Shown here in pieces: positions 29,218 to 37,692 of a stretch of DNA of 64,000 nucleotides. The stretch is from Marinobacter sp. Arc7-DN-1. GTDB taxonomy: Bacteria > Pseudomonadota > Gammaproteobacteria > Pseudomonadales > Oleiphilaceae. A model generated the notes under the pieces. It was not told the DNA's origin. It worked only from the letters and a program-made list of their open reading frames with translations, and made no database searches. The translations under genes were made by a program, and so were the position numbers. Every line of letters begins with the position of its first letter. Positions within the stretch are counted from its first letter, which is position 1. The stretch covers positions 2,108,001-2,172,000 of the forward strand of contig NZ_CP031848.1 in the NCBI RefSeq assembly GCF_003441595.1, in the 5' to 3' direction.

Positions 29218-29817
29218 TCAGTGCAGGGTCGGCGATTCAGACGCCGGCTTTTCCGGGGCATTGAACTCGGTAAACACCGCCAGCGCCCCCAGCCGGATGT
29301 ATTCGGTAATCTCCAGTAGCTGTTGCTCGCTTTCATCGTCCGCTTCCTCGTCGTCGGAAAGCTGGCTGATTGCTACCATATCCTCAATCAGCTCGCGAAT
29401 CTCGTCCGGAGCCTGCCCCAAAGCCTCCCCGGCAGCCAGCGCCATTCCTTCCAGAAATCCCCGCACCCAGGCGACCAGGGCCTCAAGGCGCTGCTCAATG
29501 GCGTAATCATCGTCAGGCAATAGAGGATGGAAACTCATGTCGGCCGATTTCAAGAGCCCCAGAGCCTGATCGTAGGCCTTATTCATGAACGGGGCGAGGT
29601 CGCCGGACTCCTCGGCAGTGCTCTCGGGCAACCCCATGTGCTCGCACACCATCGCCAACCAGTCCAGTTCTTCAATACGGGATCCGGCAGCCAGCCGCCC
29701 ACACAGGGCTCCATGCAATTCGGAGGGATGGCTGAACGCCTTGTGGGCGGTAAAGACATTGGCCCAGCGCTCAAATTCAGCGGCGCGGGCAGCACCGGAA
29801 GTGTCGGATTCTGACAT
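29218..29817 (-). CDS. ygfB: UPF0149 family protein YgfB
   Basis: A 199-residue, acidic, all-helical protein of the YgfB/YecA family: SHPSELHGALCGRLAAG near the start and the long FLEGMALAAGEAL region. The start at 29817 (MSESD) is chosen on family length; the frame is open for 32 codons upstream. The order ygfB-pepP-ubiH-ubiI, facing zapA-6S RNA-fau, is conserved in gammaproteobacteria. In Pseudomonas, YgfB has been tied to antibiotic-resistance regulation, which may not carry over. Confidence 0.9.
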   Translation of the reverse strand: MSESDTSGAARAAEFERWANVFTAHKAFSHPSELHGALCGRLAAGSRIEELDWLAMVCEHMGLPESTAEESGDLAPFMNKAYDQALGLLKSADMSFHPLLPDDDYAIEQRLEALVAWVRGFLEGMALAAGEALGQAPDEIRELIEDMVAISQLSDDEEADDESEQQLLEITEYIRLGALAVFTEFNAPEKPASESPTLH

Positions 29818-30077
29818 GAAACAGGCGGATCCTGTGTTGTTGAATGAAGTGCCTATCCTAGCATTCAGGGGATGCCAAGGCACTTCCCGTCGGATGGCCC
29901 GATGATACCCCACTGGAGAACACGCCTGAACCCGACAGCAGGCGCCCGGATTCGCAGAGGCGGCTGATCAGTGATCTGCATCACGCAGGGGCTGCAATGA
30001 CAAGCCTGTAAATTGACCGACTTACCATCCACACTTATAGTTGGCTTTAATAACCTCAAACCACTGCTGGGCACCTC

Positions 30078-30284
30078 ATGGAACAGTCCGAAGTACAGGC
30101 ATTAGCGGACAAGCTGGACAGGCTGATAGAGCACTGCCAGAAACTGGAGCGGGACAACGCCACACTGCGGGTGCTGCAGGATGACTGGAACCGGGAACGG
30201 GTCCAGCTGATGCAGAAGAACGATCACGCGAAGCACAAGATCGAAGCCATGATCGGCCGCCTTCGGGCACTGGAGCATCACTGA
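30078..30284 (+). CDS. Small coiled-coil protein (TIGR02449/ZapB-like)
   Basis: A 68-residue protein made of one predicted coiled coil (LADKLDRLIEHCQKLERDNA with heptad leucines). This family is found directly before zapA and is thought to act in division in a ZapB-like way, but that role is an inference. Its stop overlaps the zapA ATG by one base (TGATGG at 30282). Confidence 0.85.
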   Translation: MEQSEVQALADKLDRLIEHCQKLERDNATLRVLQDDWNRERVQLMQKNDHAKHKIEAMIGRLRALEHH

Positions 30285-30580
30285 TGGCACGGCAATCCAC
30301 CACCGTTGAGGTGAAGATCCTCGACAAGGAATATCTGGTCGCCTGTCCTGAGGAAGAACAGGACGCACTGATCAGGGCCGCAAGGCACCTGGATAGCAAA
30401 ATGCGGGAAATCCGCGCAGGCGGCAAAGTATTCGGCACCGAGCGCATTGCTGTCATGGCTGCCCTGAACATGACCCATGAATTGCTTGAACGCGACACCA
30501 TGTCCGACGCCACCAGCACACTGCTCAGGGCCATGGACAACAAACTCGACGGTGCCCTCGGTGACGGCTCGGGCCATTAA
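30284..30580 (+). CDS. zapA: Cell division protein ZapA
   Basis: A 98-residue protein with the ZapA pattern: STTVEVKILDKEYLVACPEEE at the head domain and a C-terminal coiled coil with MAALNMTHELLE. It bundles FtsZ filaments at mid-cell. The 6S RNA gene follows directly, as in E. coli. Confidence 0.94.
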   Translation: MARQSTTVEVKILDKEYLVACPEEEQDALIRAARHLDSKMREIRAGGKVFGTERIAVMAALNMTHELLERDTMSDATSTLLRAMDNKLDGALGDGSGH

Positions 30581-30606
30581 AATCCGCACAGAATGCATGA
30601 CAGGTG

Positions 30607-30637
30607 TTGCAATCGGCCCCGACCCTGCCCGTATAAT
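30607..30637 (+). promoter_or_regulatory. Sigma-70-type promoter of 6S RNA
   Basis: TTGCAA at 30607-30612 and a consensus TATAAT at 30632-30637, separated by 19 bases. The predicted start falls at about 30644, the expected 5' end of 6S RNA. Confidence 0.65.
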
Positions 30638-30643
30638 GGGATC

Positions 30644-30824
30644 AACTTCCTGGGCTGTTCGCTATGGTCGGATACGTCCTCGAGCCGATGCGCATTACCC
30701 AGGTGGCTACTTCAGGGCATTGTGAGCACGTCCCCGTCAGGGGAAAGCCTAATATGTCACAGCGGCCACCGACCTTGAACTCTGGGTTCAAGGGCAACAT
30801 CCGATAACGGCAGCCCGGGAAGCT
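30644..30824 (+). ncRNA. ssrS: 6S RNA
   Basis: About 181 bases between zapA and fau, the conserved place for 6S RNA. The closing stem pairs CTTCCTGGGCTG (30647-30658) with CAGCCCGGGAAG (30811-30822), with one G-U. The 3' half contains the conserved CCTTGAACTCTGGGTTCAAGGGC hairpin region around 30773-30794. 6S RNA binds sigma-70 RNA polymerase and acts in stationary phase. The ends are estimated from the promoter and the stem. Confidence 0.88.
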
Positions 30825-30829
30825 TTATT

Positions 30830-31465
30830 TTGAGCCAGTTTATCGCCCCCCAACCGTTTGAATACCATCCGGACACCCTTTCGCGCAGTGACCTTCGCAA
30901 ACGCCTTCGGCAGCACCGGCGCGCGCTTAGTTTCGAGCAGCAGCAACAAGCCGCCGAGTACCTGGCCCTGAACCTGCTGAAGAATCCCGACCTGCACCGC
31001 GCCCGCCACATTGCCATCTATCTGCCCAACGACGGCGAGATTGACCCGCATGTCTACCTGGACATTGCCCTGCGCAAGGGCATCCGCTTCTATCTGCCCG
31101 TACTGCACCCGATTCACGAAGGCAGACTGGTGTTCAGTCCCTATTACGACGGCGTGGAGCTGACCGCCAACCGTTTCGGCATTCCCGAACCGGCGTTCAG
31201 CAAAGGCCTTCGGCGCCCGGCATGGGCACTGGATGCGGTGCTGTTTCCGTTAGTGGGTTTTGATGAGAACGGCGGAAGGCTGGGAATGGGCGGGGGATTC
31301 TACGACAGGACGTTTGCCTTCAGCCGGATACGACCACGACTGGCCCCAAAACTGATCGGTCTGGCCCATGATTTTCAGAAAGTAGAAAAGCTGCCAGTAG
31401 AACCCTGGGACGTGCCCCTGCACAGCGTGGTTACCGATAAACGGCGTTACCGATTCACCGGCTGA
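30830..31465 (+). CDS. fau: 5-formyltetrahydrofolate cyclo-ligase
   Basis: A 211-residue protein of the 5-FTHF cyclo-ligase/MTHFS family with RKRLRQHRRALS near the start, VLFPLVGFDENGGRLGMGGG as the phosphate-loop signature, and DVPLHSVVTDKR at the end. It converts 5-formyl-THF to methenyl-THF. The TTG at 30830 is the probable start, just six bases after the 6S RNA 3' end; processing from the 6S transcript is likely. Confidence 0.92.
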   Translation: MSQFIAPQPFEYHPDTLSRSDLRKRLRQHRRALSFEQQQQAAEYLALNLLKNPDLHRARHIAIYLPNDGEIDPHVYLDIALRKGIRFYLPVLHPIHEGRLVFSPYYDGVELTANRFGIPEPAFSKGLRRPAWALDAVLFPLVGFDENGGRLGMGGGFYDRTFAFSRIRPRLAPKLIGLAHDFQKVEKLPVEPWDVPLHSVVTDKRRYRFTG

Positions 31466-31608
31466 CTAATGACCTGAACAGAGCCTACAAGGCTGTTGGC
31501 CCTGCCATTTTTGTCTTCTGAGGTGTGGATGGATGTGAAACCGGTTATCACAAGGCCGATGGCAAAAATCAGCACAATGGCTTTGATGATGTCAGGCTTG
31601 CCGCCCAT
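31447..31608 (-). CDS. Possible small single-span membrane protein (53 residues)
   Basis: A 53-codon frame from ATG 31608 to TAA 31447, with GAGGAAC about 9 bases upstream. The product is MGGKPDIIKAI, then a hydrophobic stretch (IVLIFAIGLVITGF, residues 11-24), then a polar tail. It overlaps the 3' end of fau on the other strand by 19 bases. Function is unknown. The coding call rests on the ribosome binding site and membrane-segment pattern only. Confidence 0.45.
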   Translation of the reverse strand: MGGKPDIIKAIVLIFAIGLVITGFTSIHTSEDKNGRANSLVGSVQVISQPVNR

Positions 31609-31757
31609 GGCTTCAGTTCCTCAAAATGCAGTTTTGAAAGTGTCGGGAAATCAGTGAGCTATTCTTGACTTCAAGAATCAGAAGAAAGACTAACACCTAT
31701 CTGCACTTTTACAATTTTTGACAGATTAAAATTAGGTAAGCTTTGTGCACGGCGGCC

Positions 31758-31868
31758 GGCCAGGGTCTGGTAGGGCTTTCCAAAACACGCTGTAAATACG
31801 TCCCTGTACGCTTGGCTCCGCCATCCATGGCTCCGCACAGTTTTGGAAAGCCCTACCAGCCCCTGACC
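31758..31868 (+). repeat. Hairpin element A (conserved core, copy-specific arms)
   Basis: Arms of 29 bp at 31758-31786 and 31840-31868 pair at 27 of 29 positions. The 53-base core 31787-31839 contains TAAATACGTCCCTGTACGCT and a CGCCATCCATGGCTCCGC segment. The core matches those of elements at 35583-35698 (same orientation) and 35767-35877 (opposite). It lies between convergent fau and ilvA and ends 10 bases past the ilvA stop codon. See findings. Confidence 0.85.
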
Positions 31869-31877
31869 TACTCTACG

Positions 31878-33413
31878 TTAGCTCGATCGTGCATTTCCTT
31901 GCCCAAGAAACAGCTGGTAAGCCTCATTGTCCGTCATGTTTTCATAGCGGAAGCCGACCTTGTCCAGCATTTTCTCGAAATCCTGCACTTCGTCATCTTC
32001 CACCTGAGCCCCCAACAGAACACGGCTGTAGGCTGCGCCATGGTTTCGGTAGTGGAACATGGAGATGTTCCAGCGGGTGCCCAGTGACATCAGGAACTTC
32101 AGCAAAGCACCGGGGCGCTCCGGAAACTCGAACTGGAAAACCTTTTCGTTGGTAATGGTCGGCGCGTGGCCGCCCACCATATGGCGAATGTGCTGCTTGG
32201 CCAGGTCGCTGTCGGTCAGGTCGACCACGGAATAGCCATTCTCCCGCAGGTCCTGAACCAGGTCTTCACGGCCGTGGCCACCCGCTGCGATCTGGATGCC
32301 CACGAAAATCGTGGCATTGGTGGCGTCGGCATACCGATAGTTGAACTCGGTGATGCTGCGTTTGTGCAGGGCATTGATAAAGGTCTTGAACGCCCCCGGC
32401 TTTTCCGGAATGGTCACGGCCAGGATGGCCTCGCGCTTCTCACCGACTTCCGTGCGCTCGGAAATGTAGCGCAGGCGATCAAAGTTCATGTTGGCACCGC
32501 TCAGGGTGGCAATCAGGTTTTCGTCCTCAATCTGCTCCCGCTCGATGTACTTCTTGATCCCGGCCACGCCCAGCGCACCGGCCGGTTCGGCAATAGAACG
32601 GGTATCCTCAAACACATCCTTGATGGCGGCACAGATTTCGTCGGTGGATACGGTGATCACCTCGTCCACGTGGTCCTTGCAGATCTCCCATGGGTACTTG
32701 CCGATCTGCTTGACCGCCACGCCGTCGGCGAAAATACCGACTTCGTCCAGCACCACCCGCTTGCCCGCCTTCATGGCCGCCTGCAAACAGTTGGAATCCT
32801 CCGGCTCGACGCCAATTACTTTGACCTCGGGACGCAGATATTTGATGTACGCCGCCATGCCGGCAATCAGTCCGCCACCGCCAACACAGATGAAAATGGC
32901 ATGGATCGGCTTGCTGAACTGCCACATGATTTCCATGGCCACCGTGCCCTGGCCGGCGATCACATCCGGATCGTCATAGGGCGGGATGTAGGTGTAGCCG
33001 TGTTTCTGGACCAGTTCCTGGGCATGGGCAGCGGCTTCATCAAAGGCATCGCCCTTCAGTACCACCCTGGCACCGTGGTCCCGCACTGAGCGCACCTTGA
33101 TCTCAGGCGTGGTCTGGGGCATCACAATCACAGCCTTGATGCCAAGCTTTTTCGCCGCCAGAGCCACACCCTGCGCATGATTGCCAGCCGAGGCACAGAT
33201 CACGCCCCTGGCCTTCTGCTCTTCGGAAAGCTGGGCAATCCGGTTATAGGCGCCGCGAATCTTGAAGGAGAACACCGGCTGAAGATCTTCACGCTTGAGC
33301 AGAATATTATTGCCAAAACGCTTGGACAGACTACGGGCTTCAGTGAGGGGTGTTTCAATGGCCACGTCATAGACGCGCGCATCGAGAATCTTCTTGATGT
33401 AGCGTTGCGGCAT
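31878..33413 (-). CDS. ilvA: Threonine deaminase (biosynthetic), IlvA
   Basis: A 511-residue PLP enzyme. The catalytic Lys lies in FSFKIRGAYN (about residue 51), the phosphate loop is VGGGGLIAGMA, and two ACT-like regulatory domains occupy about 330-511. It makes 2-oxobutanoate for isoleucine synthesis and is normally inhibited by isoleucine. The double ACT region marks it as biosynthetic rather than catabolic. It is divergent from rpiA. Confidence 0.96.
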   Translation of the reverse strand: MPQRYIKKILDARVYDVAIETPLTEARSLSKRFGNNILLKREDLQPVFSFKIRGAYNRIAQLSEEQKARGVICASAGNHAQGVALAAKKLGIKAVIVMPQTTPEIKVRSVRDHGARVVLKGDAFDEAAAHAQELVQKHGYTYIPPYDDPDVIAGQGTVAMEIMWQFSKPIHAIFICVGGGGLIAGMAAYIKYLRPEVKVIGVEPEDSNCLQAAMKAGKRVVLDEVGIFADGVAVKQIGKYPWEICKDHVDEVITVSTDEICAAIKDVFEDTRSIAEPAGALGVAGIKKYIEREQIEDENLIATLSGANMNFDRLRYISERTEVGEKREAILAVTIPEKPGAFKTFINALHKRSITEFNYRYADATNATIFVGIQIAAGGHGREDLVQDLRENGYSVVDLTDSDLAKQHIRHMVGGHAPTITNEKVFQFEFPERPGALLKFLMSLGTRWNISMFHYRNHGAAYSRVLLGAQVEDDEVQDFEKMLDKVGFRYENMTDNEAYQLFLGQGNARSS

Positions 33414-33564
33414 AGCAATTCCGGCTTTTGGTTGGTTTGCGGTTGATGGTCGGCTGGGAAAAACCCACAGTGTAGAAAGTTTGCACGCCAGCCGTCTATA
33501 AGCAGAGCGCTCTTAAGCGCTATAATGCGTGCAAATCCCATCTGATTTGCAGCCGGAGCCTCCC

Positions 33565-34245
33565 ATGACCCAGGACGAACTGAAAAAAGCCGTCGCCAAA
33601 GCCGCCCTTGATTACATCGCCCCTCGTCTGGATAGCGACAGCATCATCGGCGTTGGCACCGGGAGCACCGCCAACTTCTTTATCGACCTGTTGGCCGAGC
33701 TGAAAACTGAATTTGACGGTGCCGTCGCCAGCTCCGAAGTCACCGCCGAGCGCCTGAAAAGCCATGGCATTCCGGTCTATGACCTCAACAGTGCCGGCGA
33801 ACTGGAGTTTTATGTTGACGGTGCTGACGAAACCAACGAGCGCCTGGAGCTGATCAAGGGTGGCGGTGCCGCCCTGACCCGGGAGAAGATCGTGGCGGCG
33901 GTCGCCAAAACCTTCATCTGCATCGCAGACGACTCCAAGATGGTCGGTATTCTGGGCAAATTCCCGCTGCCGGTGGAAGTCATCCCCATGGCCCGCAGCC
34001 ATGTTGGCCGGGAGATCGTCAGACTCGGGGGCGATCCGGTTTACCGGGAAGGCGTAGTGACCGATAACGGCAACATCATCATCGATGTTCACAACATGGA
34101 CATTTCCCGCCCGATCCAGATCGAGGAAAAGCTCAACAACATCGTGGGCGTGGTCACCAACGGCCTGTTTGCCCGCCGCCCGGCTGATTTGTTGCTGCTT
34201 GGCACCAAAGACGGGGTGAAGAGCATTCCCCGCAAGGGCGCCTGA
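33565..34245 (+). CDS. rpiA: Ribose-5-phosphate isomerase A
   Basis: A 226-residue protein with [15 protein letters not shown] at residue 29 on, [10 protein letters not shown] and [14 protein letters not shown], which carry the active-site Asp, Lys and Glu. It interconverts ribose 5-phosphate and ribulose 5-phosphate. ATG 33565 is chosen over an upstream in-frame start at 33529 because CGGAG lies 8 bases before it and the family N-terminus (MTQDELKK) follows. Confidence 0.96.
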   Translation: MTQDELKKAVAKAALDYIAPRLDSDSIIGVGTGSTANFFIDLLAELKTEFDGAVASSEVTAERLKSHGIPVYDLNSAGELEFYVDGADETNERLELIKGGGAALTREKIVAAVAKTFICIADDSKMVGILGKFPLPVEVIPMARSHVGREIVRLGGDPVYREGVVTDNGNIIIDVHNMDISRPIQIEEKLNNIVGVVTNGLFARRPADLLLLGTKDGVKSIPRKGA

Positions 34246-34273
34246 GCCTCCCCTACCTGGATTACGCAACAGA

Positions 34274-34298
34274 GCTGGCCTTTCGGGCCAGCTTTTTT
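34274..34298 (+). terminator. Rho-independent terminator of rpiA
   Basis: Seven-base-pair GC-rich stem GCTGGCC/GGCCAGC (34274-34280 and 34286-34292) followed by six T residues, 29 bp after the rpiA stop. Confidence 0.9.
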
Positions 34299-34390
34299 AT
34301 TGCCCCACGGAAGGCAAACCAAGCGCTTGCTTGGGTTCAGGAATTACGCGACACTGCTTGCCATTGATTCCGATCAGGGGGGACTCGACC

Positions 34391-35530
34391 ATGTCCGATT
34401 ACTTCAACGAAACTCACGAACAGGTGCGCCAGACTGCCCGCAAGTTCATCGATACCCATGTGCTGCCCCATATCGATGACTGGGAAGAAGCCGGCGAATT
34501 CCCGCGAGCGCTCTACAAAAAAGCCGGCGATGCGGGCCTGCTGGGCATCGGCTTCCCGGAAGCCCTGGGCGGCATCGGCGAAGGGGACATCTTTCTGAAG
34601 GTGGCCGTGTCCGAAGAACTCATGCGCTCCACCTCTGGCGGACTCGTTGCCGGCCTCGGCTCCCTGGATATCGGCCTGCCCCCGGTCGCCAAGTGGGCAA
34701 AGAAAGAGGTCCGCGAGCAGATTGTTCCGCCGGTACTCCGGGGCGAGAAAATCTCTGCCCTCGCCGTTACCGAACCCGGTGGCGGTTCGGATGTGGCCAG
34801 CCTCAAAACCAGGGCCGTTCGCAGTGGTGACCACTACATGGTCAACGGCAGCAAAACCTTCATCACCAGCGGCATGCGCGCCGACCATTACACCGTCGCC
34901 GTCCGCACCGGGGGCGAGGGCCACGGTGGCATCAGCCTGCTGCTCATTGACCGGGACATGCCCGGGTTCTCCACCGGCAGGAAGCTGCGGAAAATGGGCT
35001 GGTGGGCCAGCGACACCGCCGAACTCTTTTTTGAAGACTGCCGTGTCCCCGTCGACCGACTGATCGGCGCCGAAAACGCCGGTTTCATCGCCATCATGAG
35101 CAACTTCCTGGCCGAGCGCCTGAGTCTGTCCATCATGGCCTACATGACCGCCCAACTCGCCTATGAGGCAGCCCTGGAATACGCCCAGCAGAGGCTGGCT
35201 TTTGGCCGCAGCATCGCCGGCTTCCAGGTAACCCGCCACAAACTTGTGGACATGGCCACCCAGATTGACGTGGCCCGGGAATACACCTACCGCTGCGCTG
35301 CCCTGATGCAGGCCGGCAAGAACCCCATCAAGCAGGTAGCCATGGCCAAGAACTTCTCCGTGGACGTCTGCGAAAAGGTCACCCGGGAAGCCGTGCAACT
35401 GTTCGGCGGCATGGGCTACATGCGGGAAACCGTCGTCGAGCGCCTTTACCGGGACGCCAAAATTCTTTCTATCGGCGGCGGCACGACCGAAATCATGAAG
35501 GAACTGATTGCCAAGCAGCTCCGGCTCTAG
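34391..35530 (+). CDS. Acyl-CoA dehydrogenase (LCAD/IVD-like active site)
   Basis: A 379-residue flavoprotein of the acyl-CoA dehydrogenase family, with AVTEPGGGSDVASLKTRA and NGSKTFITSG in the middle domain and LFGGMGYMRETVVERLYRDA in the C-terminal domain. The usual catalytic Glu of MCAD-type enzymes (YEGT) is replaced: the segment reads IGGGTTEIM. As in LCAD and isovaleryl-CoA dehydrogenase, the base is probably a Glu in the AYEAALEYAQQRLAFG helix. The start at 34391 follows GGGGGGACTCGACC; upstream codons lack family features. The substrate is not known. Confidence 0.9.
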   Translation: MSDYFNETHEQVRQTARKFIDTHVLPHIDDWEEAGEFPRALYKKAGDAGLLGIGFPEALGGIGEGDIFLKVAVSEELMRSTSGGLVAGLGSLDIGLPPVAKWAKKEVREQIVPPVLRGEKISALAVTEPGGGSDVASLKTRAVRSGDHYMVNGSKTFITSGMRADHYTVAVRTGGEGHGGISLLLIDRDMPGFSTGRKLRKMGWWASDTAELFFEDCRVPVDRLIGAENAGFIAIMSNFLAERLSLSIMAYMTAQLAYEAALEYAQQRLAFGRSIAGFQVTRHKLVDMATQIDVAREYTYRCAALMQAGKNPIKQVAMAKNFSVDVCEKVTREAVQLFGGMGYMRETVVERLYRDAKILSIGGGTTEIMKELIAKQLRL

Positions 35531-35582
35531 GTTTCGTGGTGTGGAGGCGCATTTGAACCTTGTAGCCCGAGACTTTCGAGGA

Positions 35583-35698
35583 AGGGGTGTGTCAGGGGCC
35601 TCTCCCAAAACACGCTCCTTGCGGCACATCCCTGTGACGCTTGGGCTCCGCCATCCATGGCTCCGCACAGTTTTGGGAGAGGCCCCTGACACACCCCT
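35583..35698 (+). repeat. Hairpin element B (conserved core, copy-specific arms)
   Basis: A perfect 29-bp inverted repeat (35583-35611 and 35670-35698) encloses a 58-base core. The core shares ACGCT, ATCCCTGT, ACGCTT and an identical CTCCGCCATCCATGGCTCCG with element A. The outer arm sequence differs from A and C, apart from the inner CCCAAAAC end. It begins 52 bp after the acyl-CoA dehydrogenase stop and could act as its terminator. Confidence 0.9.
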
Positions 35699-35766
35699 AC
35701 GGGATTCAGAGCATGCTTATCCCACAATTCGCATGCGTCGATTCCCGGCCTATCACCAAAGTTCGG

Positions 35767-35877
35767 GCGGCTATCTGCCAGGACCTTCCGAAAACGTGGA
35801 GCGCCAAGGATGGCGCGACCGAGCCCTACAGGGACGTATTTACGGGCGTTTTTCGGAAGGTCCTGGCAGATAGCCGC
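35767..35877 (-). repeat. Hairpin element C (inverted copy)
   Basis: A perfect 28-bp inverted repeat (35767-35794 and 35850-35877) encloses a 55-base core. Read on the minus strand, the core carries GTAAATACGTCCCTGTAGGG and GCGCCATCCTTGGCGCTCC, clearly homologous to element A. Its outer arm sequence is unrelated to those of A or B. It is 68 bp from B and points the other way. Confidence 0.9.
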
Positions 35878-35962
35878 ATGCACAAATGCCAGATACCCAG
35901 ACAGGAGCCGCTTCAAAGTCCGGCCCGACCAAGGTTTAGTTTCGAACTGCAGGAGACTCCCG

Positions 35963-35968
35963 TATAAT
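35963..35968 (+). promoter_or_regulatory. Candidate -10 box for ppa
   Basis: A consensus TATAAT 65 bp before the ppa ATG, with no clear -35 box. Downstream, AACGTACC is repeated (36001-36008 and 36011-36018) in the leader. The rest of the 502-bp gap between the acyl-CoA dehydrogenase and ppa is filled by hairpin elements B and C; no gene was seen. Confidence 0.45.
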
Positions 35969-36032
35969 TGCGTCCACTTTTTAACCGCAGTTAGCAGTTA
36001 AACGTACCTTAACGTACCAGGAAGGATCGCAC

Positions 36033-36560
36033 ATGCAATTCGACAACATCCCCTCAGGTAAGAACCCGCCTGAAGACATCTACGTTGCTATCGAAATCCC
36101 GGCCAACAGCTCACCGGTCAAGTACGAACTGGACAAAGACATGGGCGCCCTGCTGGTCGACCGCTTCATGGCTACCCCGATGTTCTACCCGGCCAACTAC
36201 GGTTTCATCCCGCACACCCTGGCCGACGACGGCGACCCCCTGGACGTGTTGGTAGTAACCCCCTACCCGGTTCAGGCAGGCTCCGTGATCCGTTGCCGCC
36301 CGGTTGGCGTGCTGAACATGGAAGACGAAGCCGGTGGTGATGCCAAGCTGGTTGCCGTGCCCCACGACAAACTGACCACCACCTACCATAACGTTCGGGA
36401 AATCACCGATCTGCCCGAGCTGCTGCGCGATCAGATCAAGCACTTCTTCGAGAACTACAAGACACTTGAGCCGGGCAAGTGGGTCAAGGTTCAGGGCTGG
36501 GACAACGCCGAAGCTGCCAAAAAAGCCATCGTGGATTCCGTGAACGCCTACAAGGGCTGA
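36033..36560 (+). CDS. ppa: Inorganic pyrophosphatase (family I)
   Basis: A 175-residue protein with the family I signature [10 protein letters not shown] (metal-binding Asp residues near 65-70), YEL near residue 31 and a C-terminal [11 protein letters not shown]. It hydrolyses pyrophosphate released in biosynthesis. AAGGA stands 8 bases before the ATG. A strong terminator follows. Confidence 0.97.
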   Translation: MQFDNIPSGKNPPEDIYVAIEIPANSSPVKYELDKDMGALLVDRFMATPMFYPANYGFIPHTLADDGDPLDVLVVTPYPVQAGSVIRCRPVGVLNMEDEAGGDAKLVAVPHDKLTTTYHNVREITDLPELLRDQIKHFFENYKTLEPGKWVKVQGWDNAEAAKKAIVDSVNAYKG

Positions 36561-36579
36561 TCCGGTAATTCCAGGGCAC

Positions 36580-36610
36580 AAAAAACCGGGACGCGATGCC
36601 CGGTTTTTTT
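36580..36610 (+). terminator. Rho-independent terminator of ppa (possibly bidirectional)
   Basis: Stem AAAAAACCGGG (36580-36590) pairs with CCCGGTTTTTT (36599-36609), with A-run and T-run on either side. It can serve ppa and, in reverse, the convergent DUF2333 gene. Confidence 0.9.
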
Positions 36611-36639
36611 ATGCTTGCCCACCCGGGACAGGTCATCAA

Positions 36640-37692
36640 TCACCCCCGGGAAAGCAGATCTCGCATATCACTGATTGCCGCGCTGGCCCGGGAGAGATAG
36701 GCGGCCATGGTCAGTGAGTGATTGGCGAGTACGCCAAAACCGCTGCCGTTCAGTACCACCGGGCTCCACATTGGCCCCTGGGCACCCTCCAGCTCAATGA
36801 TCACCTGTTTCATACTGGACATGGCATTTTTGTCCTGCAGCACCTTCCGGAAGTCCACCTCAATGGCACGGAAGATATGCAACAGGGCCCAGGAACTTCC
36901 CCGGGCTTCGTAGAGAACATCATCAATCTGGGTCCAGGGCGTCTTCACATCAATGCCCACTGCCTCTTCCTGCAGTGGGTTATCCATATCCATATTGGCC
37001 ACTGCATCAGATACCGAGGCCTTGCCGACACTCTCGCCCAGTGTTCTTGAGAGGCTGCCGATTCTGGTTTCAAGGTCCGCCAGCCAGTTTGCCAGATTGT
37101 CCGCCCGAGCGTAGAACTGGGCATTGGCCTGCTCCGGACTCGACAGCCGGTTGAGGTAACGCTTCAGGGCTGCGATACCGCGACGGTATTCCGCTTCGGT
37201 AGACGGGATGGCCCAGCTTCCGCTGTCAAAATGAAACTGCGGCTCGGCAATGATCAGGTCCGGATCCTCTGCGGACTGGCTCTGGGATCGGGCGATATCG
37301 CGGCGCATGGCCCGGGACAGGTCCCGGAGCTGCACCAGCACGCCGAACTCCCAACTGGGCATGTTATCCAGCCAAACGCCAGGCGGGAATATATCGTTGG
37401 AGATATAGCCGCCGGGCTTTTCAAGCAGGGTTTCTGCGATCCGGATCATGGTCACCGTGGTCGCGAAACCCGTCACCGGTTCACGCTCCATGGAATTGGC
37501 TACAGAGCGGGTATATTCACGAACTGAAAACGCGTCGGGCTCGCTGCTCCAGTACATGCCGAGGACGACCGACACCAGGAGGTACACCACCAGCAAAGCC
37601 AGAATGAGTTTGCCAATAACACCGCTGCCCCCGGCATAATCCTGAACATCGTCTTTCCTGCCCCTGAAGTACTGTCTGATTTTGCCTGGCAT
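36640..37692 (-). CDS. DUF2333 family membrane protein
   Basis: A 350-residue protein with one N-terminal membrane helix (about residues 29-50, KLILALLVVYLLVSVVLG) and a large periplasmic helical domain. Features such as RDLSRAMRRDIARSQSQS, DLNFHF-like PQFHFDSGSWAIPSTE and a late LEGAQGPMWSPVVLN fit the DUF2333 family. The function is unknown. The start at 37692 is chosen because the membrane segment follows closely and AGGGGA lies 11 bases upstream; a longer open frame continues upstream without family features. Confidence 0.82.
   Translation of the reverse strand: MPGKIRQYFRGRKDDVQDYAGGSGVIGKLILALLVVYLLVSVVLGMYWSSEPDAFSVREYTRSVANSMEREPVTGFATTVTMIRIAETLLEKPGGYISNDIFPPGVWLDNMPSWEFGVLVQLRDLSRAMRRDIARSQSQSAEDPDLIIAEPQFHFDSGSWAIPSTEAEYRRGIAALKRYLNRLSSPEQANAQFYARADNLANWLADLETRIGSLSRTLGESVGKASVSDAVANMDMDNPLQEEAVGIDVKTPWTQIDDVLYEARGSSWALLHIFRAIEVDFRKVLQDKNAMSSMKQVIIELEGAQGPMWSPVVLNGSGFGVLANHSLTMAAYLSRASAAISDMRDLLSRG

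Noticed and set aside
34337..35692. 451-codon frame antisense to the acyl-CoA dehydrogenase that runs into hairpin element B
   Set aside because: No ribosome binding site or protein features; the sense frame is a clear family member.
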